A stretch of DNA of 64,000 bases from Poecilobothrus nobilitatus (Eukaryota; Arthropoda; Insecta; Diptera; Dolichopodidae). Under the pieces are notes generated by a model. That model ran no database searches. It was not told the DNA's origin and worked only from the letters and a program-made list of their open reading frames with translations. Position numbers and translations under genes: made by a program. Each line of letters starts with the position of its first letter. Position 1 is the stretch's first letter. The stretch is from the NCBI GenBank assembly GCA_947095535.1, contig OX352772.1, forward strand, positions 49,557,445 to 49,621,444. Reading direction: 5' to 3'. Below are positions 27,205 through 38,839 of the stretch, piece by piece.

Positions 27205-30200
27205 GTATATACTATAAATATATATATAAAAAATATTTTGTAAATATTTTTAATATTTTTTTTTTAAATATATATATAAATGTATAGGTAGGTTCCTTAT
27301 GTATTTATATACATATAGAGTTGAAGATTTCTATTCTTTTATACTTTATCATTAATCTGTCACCTCCGCGTTGAAATTGTACCTTGGAAAATATATGTTC
27401 CAGATTATATATGAAAAATATTCACAATATATAATACATAGAAAATGAATAAGAAATATATCCATGTACAAAAATCATTTTACAAATACATAAAACTAAA
27501 GATACTCGATAAAAAAAAAAATCTTAAGATTTTTTTCTTAGAGAATTTCTTTTTATTTCTTTTTTTTTTATTAATTTTTGATTTTTATTTTCGAAAAAAA
27601 AAATTTTATTTTTTTTTCACCCTCTTTTTTCTTTTTTTCCAAGATTTCCCCATTTCACCAAATCTTACCCTTAATACACACATATAAAGTCTCTATGATT
27701 CGAAGTCCGAAGATACTGTATAGTATACAATGTTCTAAAAAAAAAAAATATTTTATTTTTCTCCCTTATTTTTTTCTCTTTCGCAGTTTTTTTTTTCTCT
27801 TTCAAATTTTTTTTTTTCGAATTTTCGTTTTACATAATATAAATGTACAAATATACATACCTATACGTATATAATTATATACAATGCGTTCTAGGTATGT
27901 TTTTCCTTAAGAAAATATTACATTTACATTGAAGATGCAGAAAAAAAAAAAAATTTAAATATTCCATAATTTTTATATCGCGTACTACCACAAATGTACC
28001 CACAATAAAAAAAAAAACAATTAAACGTTACAATAACGGTAAAAAATAAAAAAAAACAAATTTTTTGAATATTTTGTTTTTTCTGTTTTTTTTTGTAATA
28101 AAAAATCAAAAGTACTGAAATGTATACAGTATAAATATGCAGTATATATATATATATATATATATATAATAGGTATAATGTAATAACAGCACTGAATACG
28201 TTCATAATATTTCTTATCTTTTACTCTCAGTTCTATTCAAAACTTCTATTTTACGTTATTCAATTAATTTTTTTTTTTTTCAATTGTTGTTTTTCTCGCG
28301 ACTTTTTTTTTTTGTGTTGTCAATATTTTCCCTATTTTATCCTTTCAATTTTGTTATTTGTATTCACTACCCACCCCTTAATAAATCTCATACCTTATTT
28401 CATTTGATCCGTTATTTATTATTATTAATTACATATACACGTAGGTAGGATATTTTATCCTTGTATATGTTAAGATTTTGATCGACTAAAAAAACAAAAA
28501 AAAAATTAATATGAATTTCTCACACTATTCTTATTAAAATTACTCAAATTACATTTAAAACAACGGTGGCAAATGGCAACAACAACAAAATAACAGAATA
28601 ATAAAATAAAATAAAAAAAAAGAAAGAATAAGTAGAAAAATTCAGAAAATAAAATATCTAAGAATTTTTACCACAATTTTTTTTTTGAAAAGATTCATAC
28701 ATTTTTTTAATTTTTTTGTTTTTTTATTTTCCACAAACTTACCATCCACAATAACCTCATATAACGGTAATATCATGATAATGTTGTATATTTTAATACC
28801 AAAATAAAATTTTAAAAATTTTATTTCAATATTATTACTACTCGTATAGGTACATACCTATACTAGAAAACGAAGTATTCGCTGTTCCTGCTGCTAGCAA
28901 CTAATACCAATGTAAAATAAATGTAAATGCAAAACAAAATAACAACAAAAAAAAAAACATAATAAAAATAATAACAAAATTTGAAAATTAAAAAAAACAA
29001 AATTGAATGATGGTAGTTTAAAAAAAAAAATAACCGTTAAAAGAAAAGGAAAAAGAGAAACAACAACAAATAATAAAAATATATAAACGATTTTCAAGAT
29101 GTTTAACCTCTTAAAAAATGTACATTAAACATTTTTACAAACTGTAACTGTTGACTATATATTAGACGACCAGCTCCAATATAACGGTATTTTTTATTTT
29201 GTATTTGTTTTTTTTTTTGTTAATTTATGTACATAACTTTCTTTTTTTTTTCATTGTATTTTTCCCCAATTTTTTTCAACAACCGTTGTTTATTGTTATT
29301 TTTCTATTTGTTTTTGTTGTTTTTTATTTTCCTTGGTCGAATCTTACAAAAATTAAAAAATCGTGTCGTTATTTTCAAGAAAAATATGATGTTCTTGTAT
29401 ACTTTCTTTATTTTTTTTTCTATTCTCTCCTTTGTGAAATTTTCCCCTTACCATAAAGTAGACGAGAAATTAGAAAATATAAATAAAAAAGAGAACTCTA
29501 TTTAAGCTATATATTAGAATTAGGAATGCAATCTAATTTCTTGCAAAATTAATCATTACTTTTAAAATTTTTCCTATATTAGAAAGTTGTTTACTATTTT
29601 CTAAGATTTCATTTAGGATTTTCTTGAATTTGATATTTAAAATTGTATTTCTAAGGTCTTTAAATAGATGATCGAACAAACTTCTTAAAATATATGGGGC
29701 GCCGATTATTAAGTCATCAAATATTAAAAATAGTTACAATTCCAGGTATAATAATATTTACTGATATTATCACTCAAAATAAAACAACAACTCCTATAAT
29801 GCTCTGCAACTACTTCAGCAAAAAAAAAAAAAAAGTTGAAAACAAATAACGCAACTTTATATACTCTGCATAAATAAAGAGTATTAACAGATAGCACACG
29901 TTGTGATTGCGAAAAGTCAGAAATTGTCAAAAATCATTTCACATGATCTAACCGATGCAGGAAATTAAACACCCAACTCAAAATAGAAATTGTTTTATAA
30001 CGTATAATAAAACGCTTCCAATAATTGTTTAGGAATTTATGAAAATGTGTGTACATTAATTATAACTCTGACAAATAGGTTAGTAGTAAAATTATGCTTG
30101 TTTTTGAGTTTTAAAATGACATTAAGTTTATCATTGCGATTAAGTTTCATATATATACCAAATATATATCCAAAAACTAAATATAATACTTAAATCCTGA

Positions 30201-31461
30201 ATATTAATAGACATCTCAACTTAAAACTTTCTTTCGTTTAAAATCACTAATATTTATCGAAAGGTAATTGCAATGGGATGCGTTAAAAAGAAAATTAGTT
30301 ATGGATGATTTTGATAAATAATTTATCAAATACTTAATCTGATAGACTGGTGTTCAAATACCGTACAGATATTTTTGTCTTCAATTTTTCTTATTCTCAA
30401 ATATTTTTACAGTTTCGAATTATTATTTACATATATATATATATGATATATGGATGGACTCAGCCACCACAGGTAAAAGATCTTAACCTTATACAGGTCT
30501 TGCCTATTTTCAAAGTTAGTAAATTTCCCTGTACCAGTTATTGATGATGACAAAAAGATAAATTAGGTTTACAATAAATTTGAAAAGAATCGTTTACAAT
30601 CTATCGTAATATTTAAAAAAAAAAAAACTAAATGTTTCGCAAATATTACATACTCATTTTTTGTAGTTGATCGATACCTATATTGAGTCGATTAGTTGAT
30701 GTTAATATAAGTTGGTACGTTTTTCTTTATTTTATATACAAACTGATAATTTCAGTTATCAGATCTACGGCAAAAATTAAAGAGAAAAACTTTTTTTTTT
30801 ATTCGAAAACAAATAAGCGCCGAATTTAATTGACTTAGTTAATTTAACTTAGGTTAAAGTTAAAGGTAATCTGCCAAATTACGATGTTTATATACACGCA
30901 CAAACTTTTTCTCCTGTATGGGATTTGAAGTCATATAGAAGTCTAAAGCGCTAACATTGATAAAAATCATAAGATTGATTTTCTTCTTGATTTCAATACT
31001 TTCCTTGTATAAGAAATATTAAAATATACTTAGTTGCAGTTCTACTTATTTGTATTTGAAGGATTATATATATATTTATATAAATGTATTGGTATACACA
31101 CTTATTAATACACATCAATACAGACAAAATAAAAATAAAAACAATAAAAAATAATAATAAATATTTTATAAAAAAAAATTTTTTTTTTCTATAATTTTTT
31201 TAAAATGTATTTGTGAGCACCTCAAGTTTGCGGTGAAAATATTTGTTATTTTGTTGTAATTTTTTTTTTTTAACTCCTATTTTTATTTTTTTTTTTCGCT
31301 TTGCCTGTAATGGTCTTGGTTTGGCAACAATTTCTTCAACACCAAAACAAAAAAAGAAAATCCAAAGGACAAAAACATAGAAGAATATTGGTGGCATCAG
31401 TGGGCACATTTTCATTATTTACTTATACCAAACAATATGGTTACCTATCTATATAATATGA

Positions 31462-31499
<38 letters not shown>

Positions 31500-32930
31500 T
31501 AATTTATAAATATACCTATATATAAAGCTACGTATGTTGATAAGTAAATAGTATGTACTTATTAGGGAATAAAATAAAAACAACAAAATTGAAAGCTCCT
31601 CAATGAACTTCTTTCTTATATTTACGTTATTTATATGTGTGTGTGTATATAATATACATAATATATATAAAAATTTTATTTATTTTTTTCTGTTTTTTTT
31701 TTATTTCTAAAAATGATAAAAAAAAATTTCAACCAATGTGTTGTGGCTGAAATAATGCGGCATTCCGCAGATCGGTTGATGGTGCGGTAACAAGAGATTA
31801 ATTTTTTTTTTTGTTTTTATTGTTATTGTAATTTTTACCTATAATAAAAATGACTTTTTATTTACTAATGTATATATAAATACATATACACAAATATACA
31901 TATGTTGTTGTTTGTTTGTTTTTTTTTTTTTTTTTTGATTTTAAGATTACGAATAAGAAATTCTTTATAGTACCTGCCCACTTTATTATTCCACAAATTC
32001 TATATGTATACTATGTAGCTAGGGTTAGAACTGCGGTAACACTAAATTCAAATTGAAACAACAGTAAAAGTAACGGTAAACATAACAATATAACAAAGTT
32101 TTCGGTGAGATTTCGAGAAAAAAACAAGTACATAGTACTTAAAATTATTTGGCCCTACAAATTTTTATTACACTTTTCATAACTACATACACATATATTA
32201 TAATATAGGTTAATATGTTTGTCAATTTGTGTATAACTATGATGTAATTCTTTAAAAGGTGAAATGATTTTCTTTAATATTTTAATACAAAAAAAAAAAA
32301 AAAAAAATCTTAAAGACTGTCCAAAAGCAATTAATTATAATTTTAATGTTCTCTTGACTTTCTCTCATCTTTTTTTTTTTTTTTTGTTTTTATTTTGTTG
32401 ATTGTTTGTTTGTGTGTTTTCTTTTTCAAATTTAAATTTTTGTGGATATCTTTATAGTGAAAATGGTCAAAATTTGAGATTTTAGGAAAGTGATAAATAT
32501 TTAAAGGACATAAAAGGAATGTAAAAAAATATGTATATTTTTTTTAATTTCTTTGCAGCATTTCTTTGTACCGTTACAATGGTATTAAAAATTTTACTGT
32601 AGGGATACCAAAGAAATATTTAAAAAAGTTTTTTTTTGGAGAAAAATAGGATATAAGAATATTTTTATTTTTTTCTTGCAATTAATTTTTGAGAAAAGAA
32701 TTTTTATTAGAATATTTGAAAAATAAAAATAAATAATTGTAAAAAATAAATGTTTTTTAATCAAATAACATGAAAACATTCAAAAATAAAACAAAAAAAT
32801 AGTAATGTAATTAGAAGGAACCTATTGACATATGATATTATCACTTCCGACGGCATATCCTTAATTTTATGAAAAAAATGTAAAAAGTCAAAAGAAAATT
32901 TCTTCAATTTTACGGAAACTTTACATAATT
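27131..32930. other. Long AT-rich simple-sequence region without mobile elements
   Basis: The region is dominated by poly-T and poly-A runs and (TA)n tracts (about 27167-27200, 28143-28169 and 31467-31494). I recognise no transposon relic here, in contrast to the flanks. TAACGGTA or TAACCGTTA motifs recur (28034, 28762, 29031, 29182, 32071, 32569). Open frames are Phe/Ile/Tyr-rich by composition and are not supported as genes. Confidence 0.5.
27167..27200. repeat. (TA)n microsatellite
   Basis: A run of alternating T and A follows TACCATA and ends before CATATGTATA. Similar runs occur at 28143-28169 and 31467-31494, with shorter ones at 42495-42530 and elsewhere. Confidence 0.9.
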
Positions 32931-32934
32931 AAGA

Positions 32935-33235
32935 AAAGCCATTCAAATATTTAAAAATATAATGTTATAGCTTTAATTTTTATGGGTTTGTTTAAACAAA
33001 TTTGCACAGGTGTGTAGGTTACAGGTGCCTAAAAATAACAAATTTTCAGTTTTTCATCCCTTTAGATATTTTGAAAATTTGTCATTACCCTACAGTTAAA
33101 GGTATTGTAGTTATTAATGTATTTAAAGTAAGCCATAATTTACCTAAAAGAGTTATTGCACAAAATGAATTCTTTGTAGGGCTAACAGTGTAAAAAATTT
33201 CTAAACAAACGGACAGGTAAATACAGGTAGAGGAA
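32935..33235 (+). mobile_element. Relic related to the (GACG)n fly element
   Basis: Read on the minus strand it matches the body of the relic at 19911-20700: CTGAAAATTTGTTATTTTTA, GGCACCTGTAACCTACA and CATAAAAATTAAAGCTATAA. The right edge has CTAAACAAACGGACAGGTAAA, equivalent to the (GACR)n-side edge. The frame at 33002-33193 is repeat sequence, not a gene. Confidence 0.5.
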
Positions 33236-33299
33236 AAGGTAGAGTAAAACTGTTAAGCAAAATTTTTAAAATGTGACAAAAATTAACATTTTGAGTGCG

Positions 33300-34920
33300 G
33301 TTGACATCTATGTAAGTATAAATAATTTTAGTTGTTTGGAAATAGTCAATTTTATTACTTTTTTAATTGTTTTACTCAATGCGGTCTTTTTATGTGATAT
33401 GTGCATTAACTAGTTGGGAAATTTAAAAAGGAGTTTAAGTACGTCTTTTGGTAATATTTTGAAATATTAAAAGAAAAAAAAAACTTTAGTGTGATATCGT
33501 TTGAATAAATCCAATAGTGAAACTTTAAAACAGCCACGCAAATTGAAAATTAATCAGTCAAATTCTGCTTAAATAAACAATACAATTAATAAAATTCAAA
33601 AATGTACTGTTAATTCCATTAATAATAAAATAATAATGGAAATTGTGTCCAGTGCAAGCCAGTGCAGTTCAAGAATACATACAACAAAAAGTGGTCCCCT
33701 GTTTTAAGGCAATGAGATCATTCGCCTATATAAAAATATTTTTGATAAAATTAAAACCTTAAAACAAGTAAAGAGTTTATTTTCCTTTTTTTGCGAGGAA
33801 TCATCGAAATAGACTAGAAGAATAGAGCGAGCACAAGTACTCTACGAGTGTATGGGAATTGAATCCACTAAACACCAACCATCTTTTTTATTACTTATTT
33901 ATTTTATTGTTAACAATCTAACGGTTTGAAAGGAATTGTAATACTCATCTTCTTGTTGCATGTATAAAATTATTTACGAATACATTGATGGCATATTACA
34001 ATAATAATATAAGTATTTTAACAAAAACCAAAATAGATGCTCACTGCTGTAACAAATACAATTTATTACAAACAAATCAAATTCTAGATCAATTCATCTC
34101 AAAATTCAATAAATATTAAATAACTTATTAAAATTTTGAAATTGTAAAGTAATTTATAAGAGACAAACTCTAAATACTCCACATACGATATTTTATTATT
34201 CTCCAAGATTTTGTTCTTTTTATTTCGTTCTAAAATGTCAACTTAAATCCTACTTCAGTTATTAGTACTGCTGTTTATAAATCTGTATGTGTAGTCTATA
34301 TCTAAAGCTAAGAAATTTGTAGTTTTGGGGCTTAGTTTAAGTTTTTTGCGGCGGTAGGTGAAGAATTTCGAAAGACGCCAATGAGATGAACGCGTTTTTT
34401 TTGGTACTGTTAGACTGGAAACAACCACCCACCTGCTTTGTAAATCAAACATTAGCTTAGAACTTATGGAATAATGTACTGTTTCATTTGGGGATAAATC
34501 GAAATAAATAAGAATAATAAAGGAATAGGAGTTAAAAAAAAATTGGGAAATATGGGAAGTCATACTGCATGTTGGAAGACTTGTTTAGAACAAAGATGTC
34601 AATTTTCTTCTCGAATTTAACGATATTACACACGTTATGGTTGCCAATACTTACGAATTTATAAGAGCTTTTATGCACTCCTTATCTATCGTCTATTTAA
34701 ACGAAGCTAATGTTTGATGAAGTTAGAAGTTGGAAATTCAGAGAAGGCATCTTGATGTTTTTGTTTTTTTTTGTTTTTTGATAGGTTAATGATAAAATTC
34801 ATGAACTTACAGCGACAAAAAATTAAAATTGATTTTAGATTCTCTATGATGAAAGAGTAACAATTACGGTATTTGATGATACGCTTTGATTAATGTCGTA
34901 TAAAAAAATATTGTGGGATT
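33300..34920. other. Non-coding or unrecognised stretch
   Basis: The stretch is AT-rich with one 102-codon minus-strand frame at 34255-34563 (Ser/Phe/Arg-containing, no motif I recognise). That frame lies downstream of the gag relic in the same orientation and could be remnant retroelement sequence, but nothing in it proves this. Confidence 0.35.
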
Positions 34921-34929
34921 TGTCGACCC

Positions 34930-35690
34930 ACCTGTTCTGGGACGCAAAATCCGAGACCCTTTATTTTCTCATATATTTTAATGTTTTTGTTAAGTTGTTT
35001 GACCGTCTTTGATTAGTATAAAATAATTTTATTTGACCTTGAGTCGGGTATACCATCTATAAAATATTCAATCAAACTGCCATCATCTAATTTGTTTGAG
35101 TTTCCTATCTCCATCAGACTATATAAATATTGACGCAAAGTCTCATCCCGCTTCTTGTGTCAACATTCTATGGACTTATATTGCTGATAAACATGTACCG
35201 AATTCTTCTAGAAAAGCTATTTTTAACGATTTCCAAATTCTTATTTCGGTCTGACTACGAACGAATAACTTCGCTACTCCCCTTGACGTAGATAAATATT
35301 TGTATTTGATTACATCATAAGGTTACATCATTGTCTTCTAGTTCGGAGATCAATTGCCTGATTTCAAACGAATCTGTTCCTGAAAAACACGCCAAGTTTT
35401 TTTCTACATCTCTAATTGTAAATCGACTCATTTCTGCTGATAATTCAGACTGACTAGTAATTTTTTCATTATCTGACCCCGATGATTCTGAATCGTCTCT
35501 ATCTGGATTAGACAACTTTAAATGGTGGAGCAACTTATTCCTCAGCAAGTGTTTTATTCAACCCAAACTCCCTTAATTTCTCCTTCATATTTTCAACGTT
35601 TAGAGCCAATATAGTTTCCAAATTCACGATATATAATTTATTATTCTGCAAAAGATGATGACCAAGTACCTGGGCACAATTGCTCAAACA
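34930..35690 (-). pseudogene. Decayed Ty3/gypsy-like retrotransposon gag
   Basis: On the minus strand, pieces in three frames line up in the order of an insect Ty3/gypsy-type Gag. About 35690-35560 holds a SAP-like N-terminal helix segment. An acidic, Ser-rich linker follows, then a capsid-like start (FSGTDSFEIRQLISELED). Next come a KLF-containing segment and a stretch ending in LIEYFIDG around 35060. Stops and frameshifts break it, for example the stop after 35315 and a shift near 35280. Known proteins of this class form the capsid and usually end with a zinc knuckle; I did not find the knuckle, protease or polymerase. It is dead as a gene. Family assignment is from remembered motif order and would need a profile search. 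Confidence 0.65.
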
Positions 35691-36182
35691 CTTAAAAAAA
35701 AAGGTTTAAAACAGAATCTGGTCAACCCAAAGAATTAATCCGCAAAACGAAAGACATAGCGAATGTTTGTCTGTTTGTCTGTCTATTTCTGATTTATAAT
35801 CTCAGCTCAGCTGATCATCATGCAAACTCAAGGTTTTTGGGCAAGAGAAGTGTTTCTCTGCTAAAAACGGTTTGACTGATTGATTTCTATAAAGTTTTCT
35901 ATACGTATTGGTCTTTGACAGTAAAGTTGACTCTGTTAACAGACTTAGAATTTGATAACCCATATCGACACGACGATTGGTGAAAAAAAATTTTAAAAGC
36001 GAATTATGTTCAATTATGCGAAGCATTATTTTTACTCATAAAAGAAAGTCTCAAACATTTTTTTGTCGAGTTCCGTTAATTTATTACGATACAACAGCTT
36101 TAACAATTTTGGTGTTAATTTTTTTTGATAACATCATCTTCAATTAAAAACACATTTTATTTAATGAGATTTTTTATTTATT

Positions 36183-36218
36183 GAGGGGCGCAGCAACACG
36201 CGCCTGGTATTAGCTAGT
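36183..36218 (+). mobile_element. Helitron-like 3' terminus
   Basis: GAGGGGCGCAGCAACACGCG contains a 5 bp GC stem (GGCGC 36187-36191 with GCGCC 36200-36204, 8-base loop). Nine bases later comes CTAG (36214-36217), then T. This is the classic Helitron end: hairpin, short spacer, CTRR, insertion beside T. It stands out as GC-rich in an AT-rich flank. The body probably extends leftward; a TTTGTCTGTTTGTCTGTCTA block at 35766 onward may belong to it, but no 5' TC end was pinned down. Confidence 0.6.
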
Positions 36219-37555
36219 ATTCTATGTACTTTAAACGTACGAATTTTATTTTTTGCTTCATATTTTTAAATATTTCAGTTCAATCTGTGATTGCTCCTTT
36301 CTCCTTTAAAGAATAAACCTTAAACTTATCTTTTGAATAAGTAATCTTTCACTTATTTTTCTTCACTGGGACCTATGTACACATCACAATGGCCTTTTTT
36401 CTAAAAAAAAAAAAATATAATCAATTATTTGCTAAGGATGCTAAAGATTGTTTAAGTATCTTCAGTTTTTATGCTTCCAAAATGTTTAAAATCACTAGAC
36501 ATATTTTATCAGGAAGCCCTATTATTGAAGAAGGGGAAGCTAATTTTTTTTATAATTTTTATATTAGATAGCTTTATGTGATGGTCTTCTTTTTTTTATT
36601 TTGAATATAATCTAATTAACAAATGGAGTAAATAATTAAACAAAATTCTTTAGAAGATTATCAATTTTTATATAATTCTACTCACAAAAGTCTAAAATAG
36701 AATTAATTTTAAACAAAATTCCAATTAGTAAAGGTATTTCTCTACATTATTATTATAATTTAATTTAAATAATTATTTATAAGATAATTCTATTTCAAAA
36801 AAAAAAAATAAATAAAATATTTAAAAGATATAAAACTCTATATACTATACTTTTGTATTATTATTTAAAAACGCTTTTATATAAAGAAATTTTACAATAT
36901 TATTATTTGTATCATTTTTAAAAATTTTGAATTGATGTGAAAATACCCTTCCACATACTTATATTTAATTTTAATAACATATTTTTTTTGTAAATTTTTC
37001 TTTTTTAAAAAAATCCTTACTTTTTTTTCGCTCCTTTTTTTTAATTATACATAAAATTTTCTGGAAAATCTTTTCTTTTTTTTTTTCTTTTTTTTAGTGA
37101 AAGAGAAATGAAATTATTTGTTTTTTTTTTTTATTAAAATAACATTATAATTTTGATGAATATGTAAAATAATTAAGTTGCTAACACATTGTACAACGTT
37201 GAAAGTGCAGTTGCAGAATGTGATGCTTAATATGAGGCATTTAGCATTATCAGGTTTGAATCACTCAATATTTTATTCGTTAAAAATTTTCATATCCACT
37301 TTTACATTATTTACAACTATAATTCGTTTCAAACATTTTTTTTTCATCAATCTAACTGAAGCCATTTTTTTTTTTAAGAAACTAAAAATTTACTTTACTG
37401 AACATTACAATGTATATTACAAAATTGGAACGTGTTAGTTTGCCTAAATCTATTTCTTAACATGATATTTCAACTAAAGTTATTTGACAAAAAAAAGCTA
37501 CCCAAAATCTACGAAGAGATTCCGTTAAAAAAAAGTTATAGCAAGTTATGCGCAG
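36219..37555. other. AT-rich non-coding stretch
   Basis: I see nothing beyond homopolymer-rich sequence. Frames at 36389-36571 and 37178-37438 are composition-driven. Confidence 0.5.
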
Positions 37556-37559
37556 AGAC

Positions 37560-38000
37560 GAATTTGAAGAATATACTAATTGGGAGACGAATTTGAGGAA
37601 AATAAGGGAAAATTGAAAAGTAAACTAGAAGCGAAGATGTTGAGGTTCTTTTTTTCTACATTTAAGCGATTCTCACAATTAACAAATTTCCATAACCAGT
37701 GTTGAATCACCTATAGGAATTTCTACGGTGTAGAAATAAGCACTTAAAGTTTTGCAAGTGTTGCGTTGTAGTTGTCTATTATTGATTTCAGTTTACTAAA
37801 ACAAAAATGTCATTACCTACAAGATATCTGTAAAAGAGAGATAATTCGTCAATATTTTGATATACTTTAAGAGGAGTAAACCTTTCTTGAATAGTAGAAT
37901 CACCATTAAACGTATGGAGCGATTTTGGATTTTATTCAGGTAACGTAATAAAGCTTCAAAGATACCAGCCCATTGTTGAGAGTTATATACTGCATCTTAG
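37560..38000 (-). pseudogene. Decayed non-LTR retrotransposon, C-terminal part of the RT protein
   Basis: On the minus strand, broken pieces read (in order) QQWAG, KIQNRSIRL, LSLFYRYL and LSAYFYTVE. These correspond to the conserved tail of jockey-like LINE ORF2 proteins (the usual IQNRA...RLI...SLFYRYY pattern). Multiple frameshifts and stops are present. The last part aligns with the minus-strand fragment at 60420-60770, so both may derive from one LINE family. No endonuclease or YADD-type catalytic region is present. Confidence 0.7.
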
Positions 38001-38624
38001 TTCGAATATTATAACAGAATATCCCTTAACAAAAACATCTTTAACAAAATGGTATTTAAGAAACAAAACATAATTTATTGTTGAAATATGTATGTAAAAA
38101 AAAATAATTAGTTAGGAGGTATTTTAGAAATGATTACAAAATCAGGATTATATGCTTTTTCCAGAATATATTTAATATTTGCAAAGTATATGTCTGTCAA
38201 ATATCTTTTTGTGAAGAGTCTCATTTTACCAAATGAGAAATTGCAAAATGTCCCTTTTAGCCACAAGACATTCCAGGTAAAATGACTTTTGCAAGTTAGA
38301 ATACAGTTAATTATACATAAACGTATTAAATAATTAGAACTATAGTATTTTTTTTCGAATACCAGTTATCGTTTGTATTTTAATGAAAATAAATTCGAAA
38401 TTTTGAACTTGCAATTAGAACGGAATTATTATGTTCGATATCTTTTAAAATATAAAATTATTTTGCCTCTTGATTTTACTACAGAAGATATATTAAAAAA
38501 AAAAAATTCTATGGTTATTAATGAAATTTTCCACTAGAAATTAATAAATACTTAATCCAGTCTTTTACTCTAGGAGGCAACTTTTTACAATCGAAGATTT
38601 CATCTCAACCAACATAAGCCATTT
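38001..38624. other. Spacer holding one dispersed-repeat unit
   Basis: About 38110-38185 matches the dispersed family (TTACAAAATCAGGATTATAT, then GCTTTTTCCAGAATATAT). The rest is AT-rich with no gene. Confidence 0.45.
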
Positions 38625-38637
38625 TTGCTTTAAGTTT

Positions 38638-38826
38638 TTTTTTTTTAAATAATAAATAAATGACGATTACTGTGGATAGGAAATTACACTGCCTTTCCTG
38701 TTCACGCGTGGCTATAAATGTCGTAAGGGGGAATAACTCTTACGACGTGTATGGGATTCGAACCCACACTTCCTCGGTGTTTACAGTGTATTATACGCTC
38801 TTACACACTAGGCCACTGAGACTCCA
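38638..38826 (-). mobile_element. tRNA-derived SINE with target duplication
   Basis: In minus orientation the element begins with a tRNA-like head (GGCCTAGTGTGTAAGAGCGT as box A) and a box B GGGTTCGAATCCCA. It continues through a TCGTAAGAGTTATTCCCC segment and a GCCACGCGTGAACAGG-type segment, and ends in an A-tail (T-run at 38638-38646). Target duplications TTGCTTTAAGTTT lie at 38625-38637 and 38827-38839. The 62-codon frame at 38660-38848 is SINE sequence. The other copies are at 25.4, 43.8, 49.8 and 60.2 kb. Confidence 0.9.
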
Positions 38827-38839
38827 TTGCTTTAAGTTT

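Noticed and set aside
27131..32930. Tyr/Ile and Phe-rich small open frames
   Set aside because: They translate (TA)n and poly-T tracts.
34255..34563. 102-codon minus-strand frame downstream of the gag relic
   Set aside because: No zinc knuckle, protease or reverse-transcriptase motif is present; its position alone is not enough.
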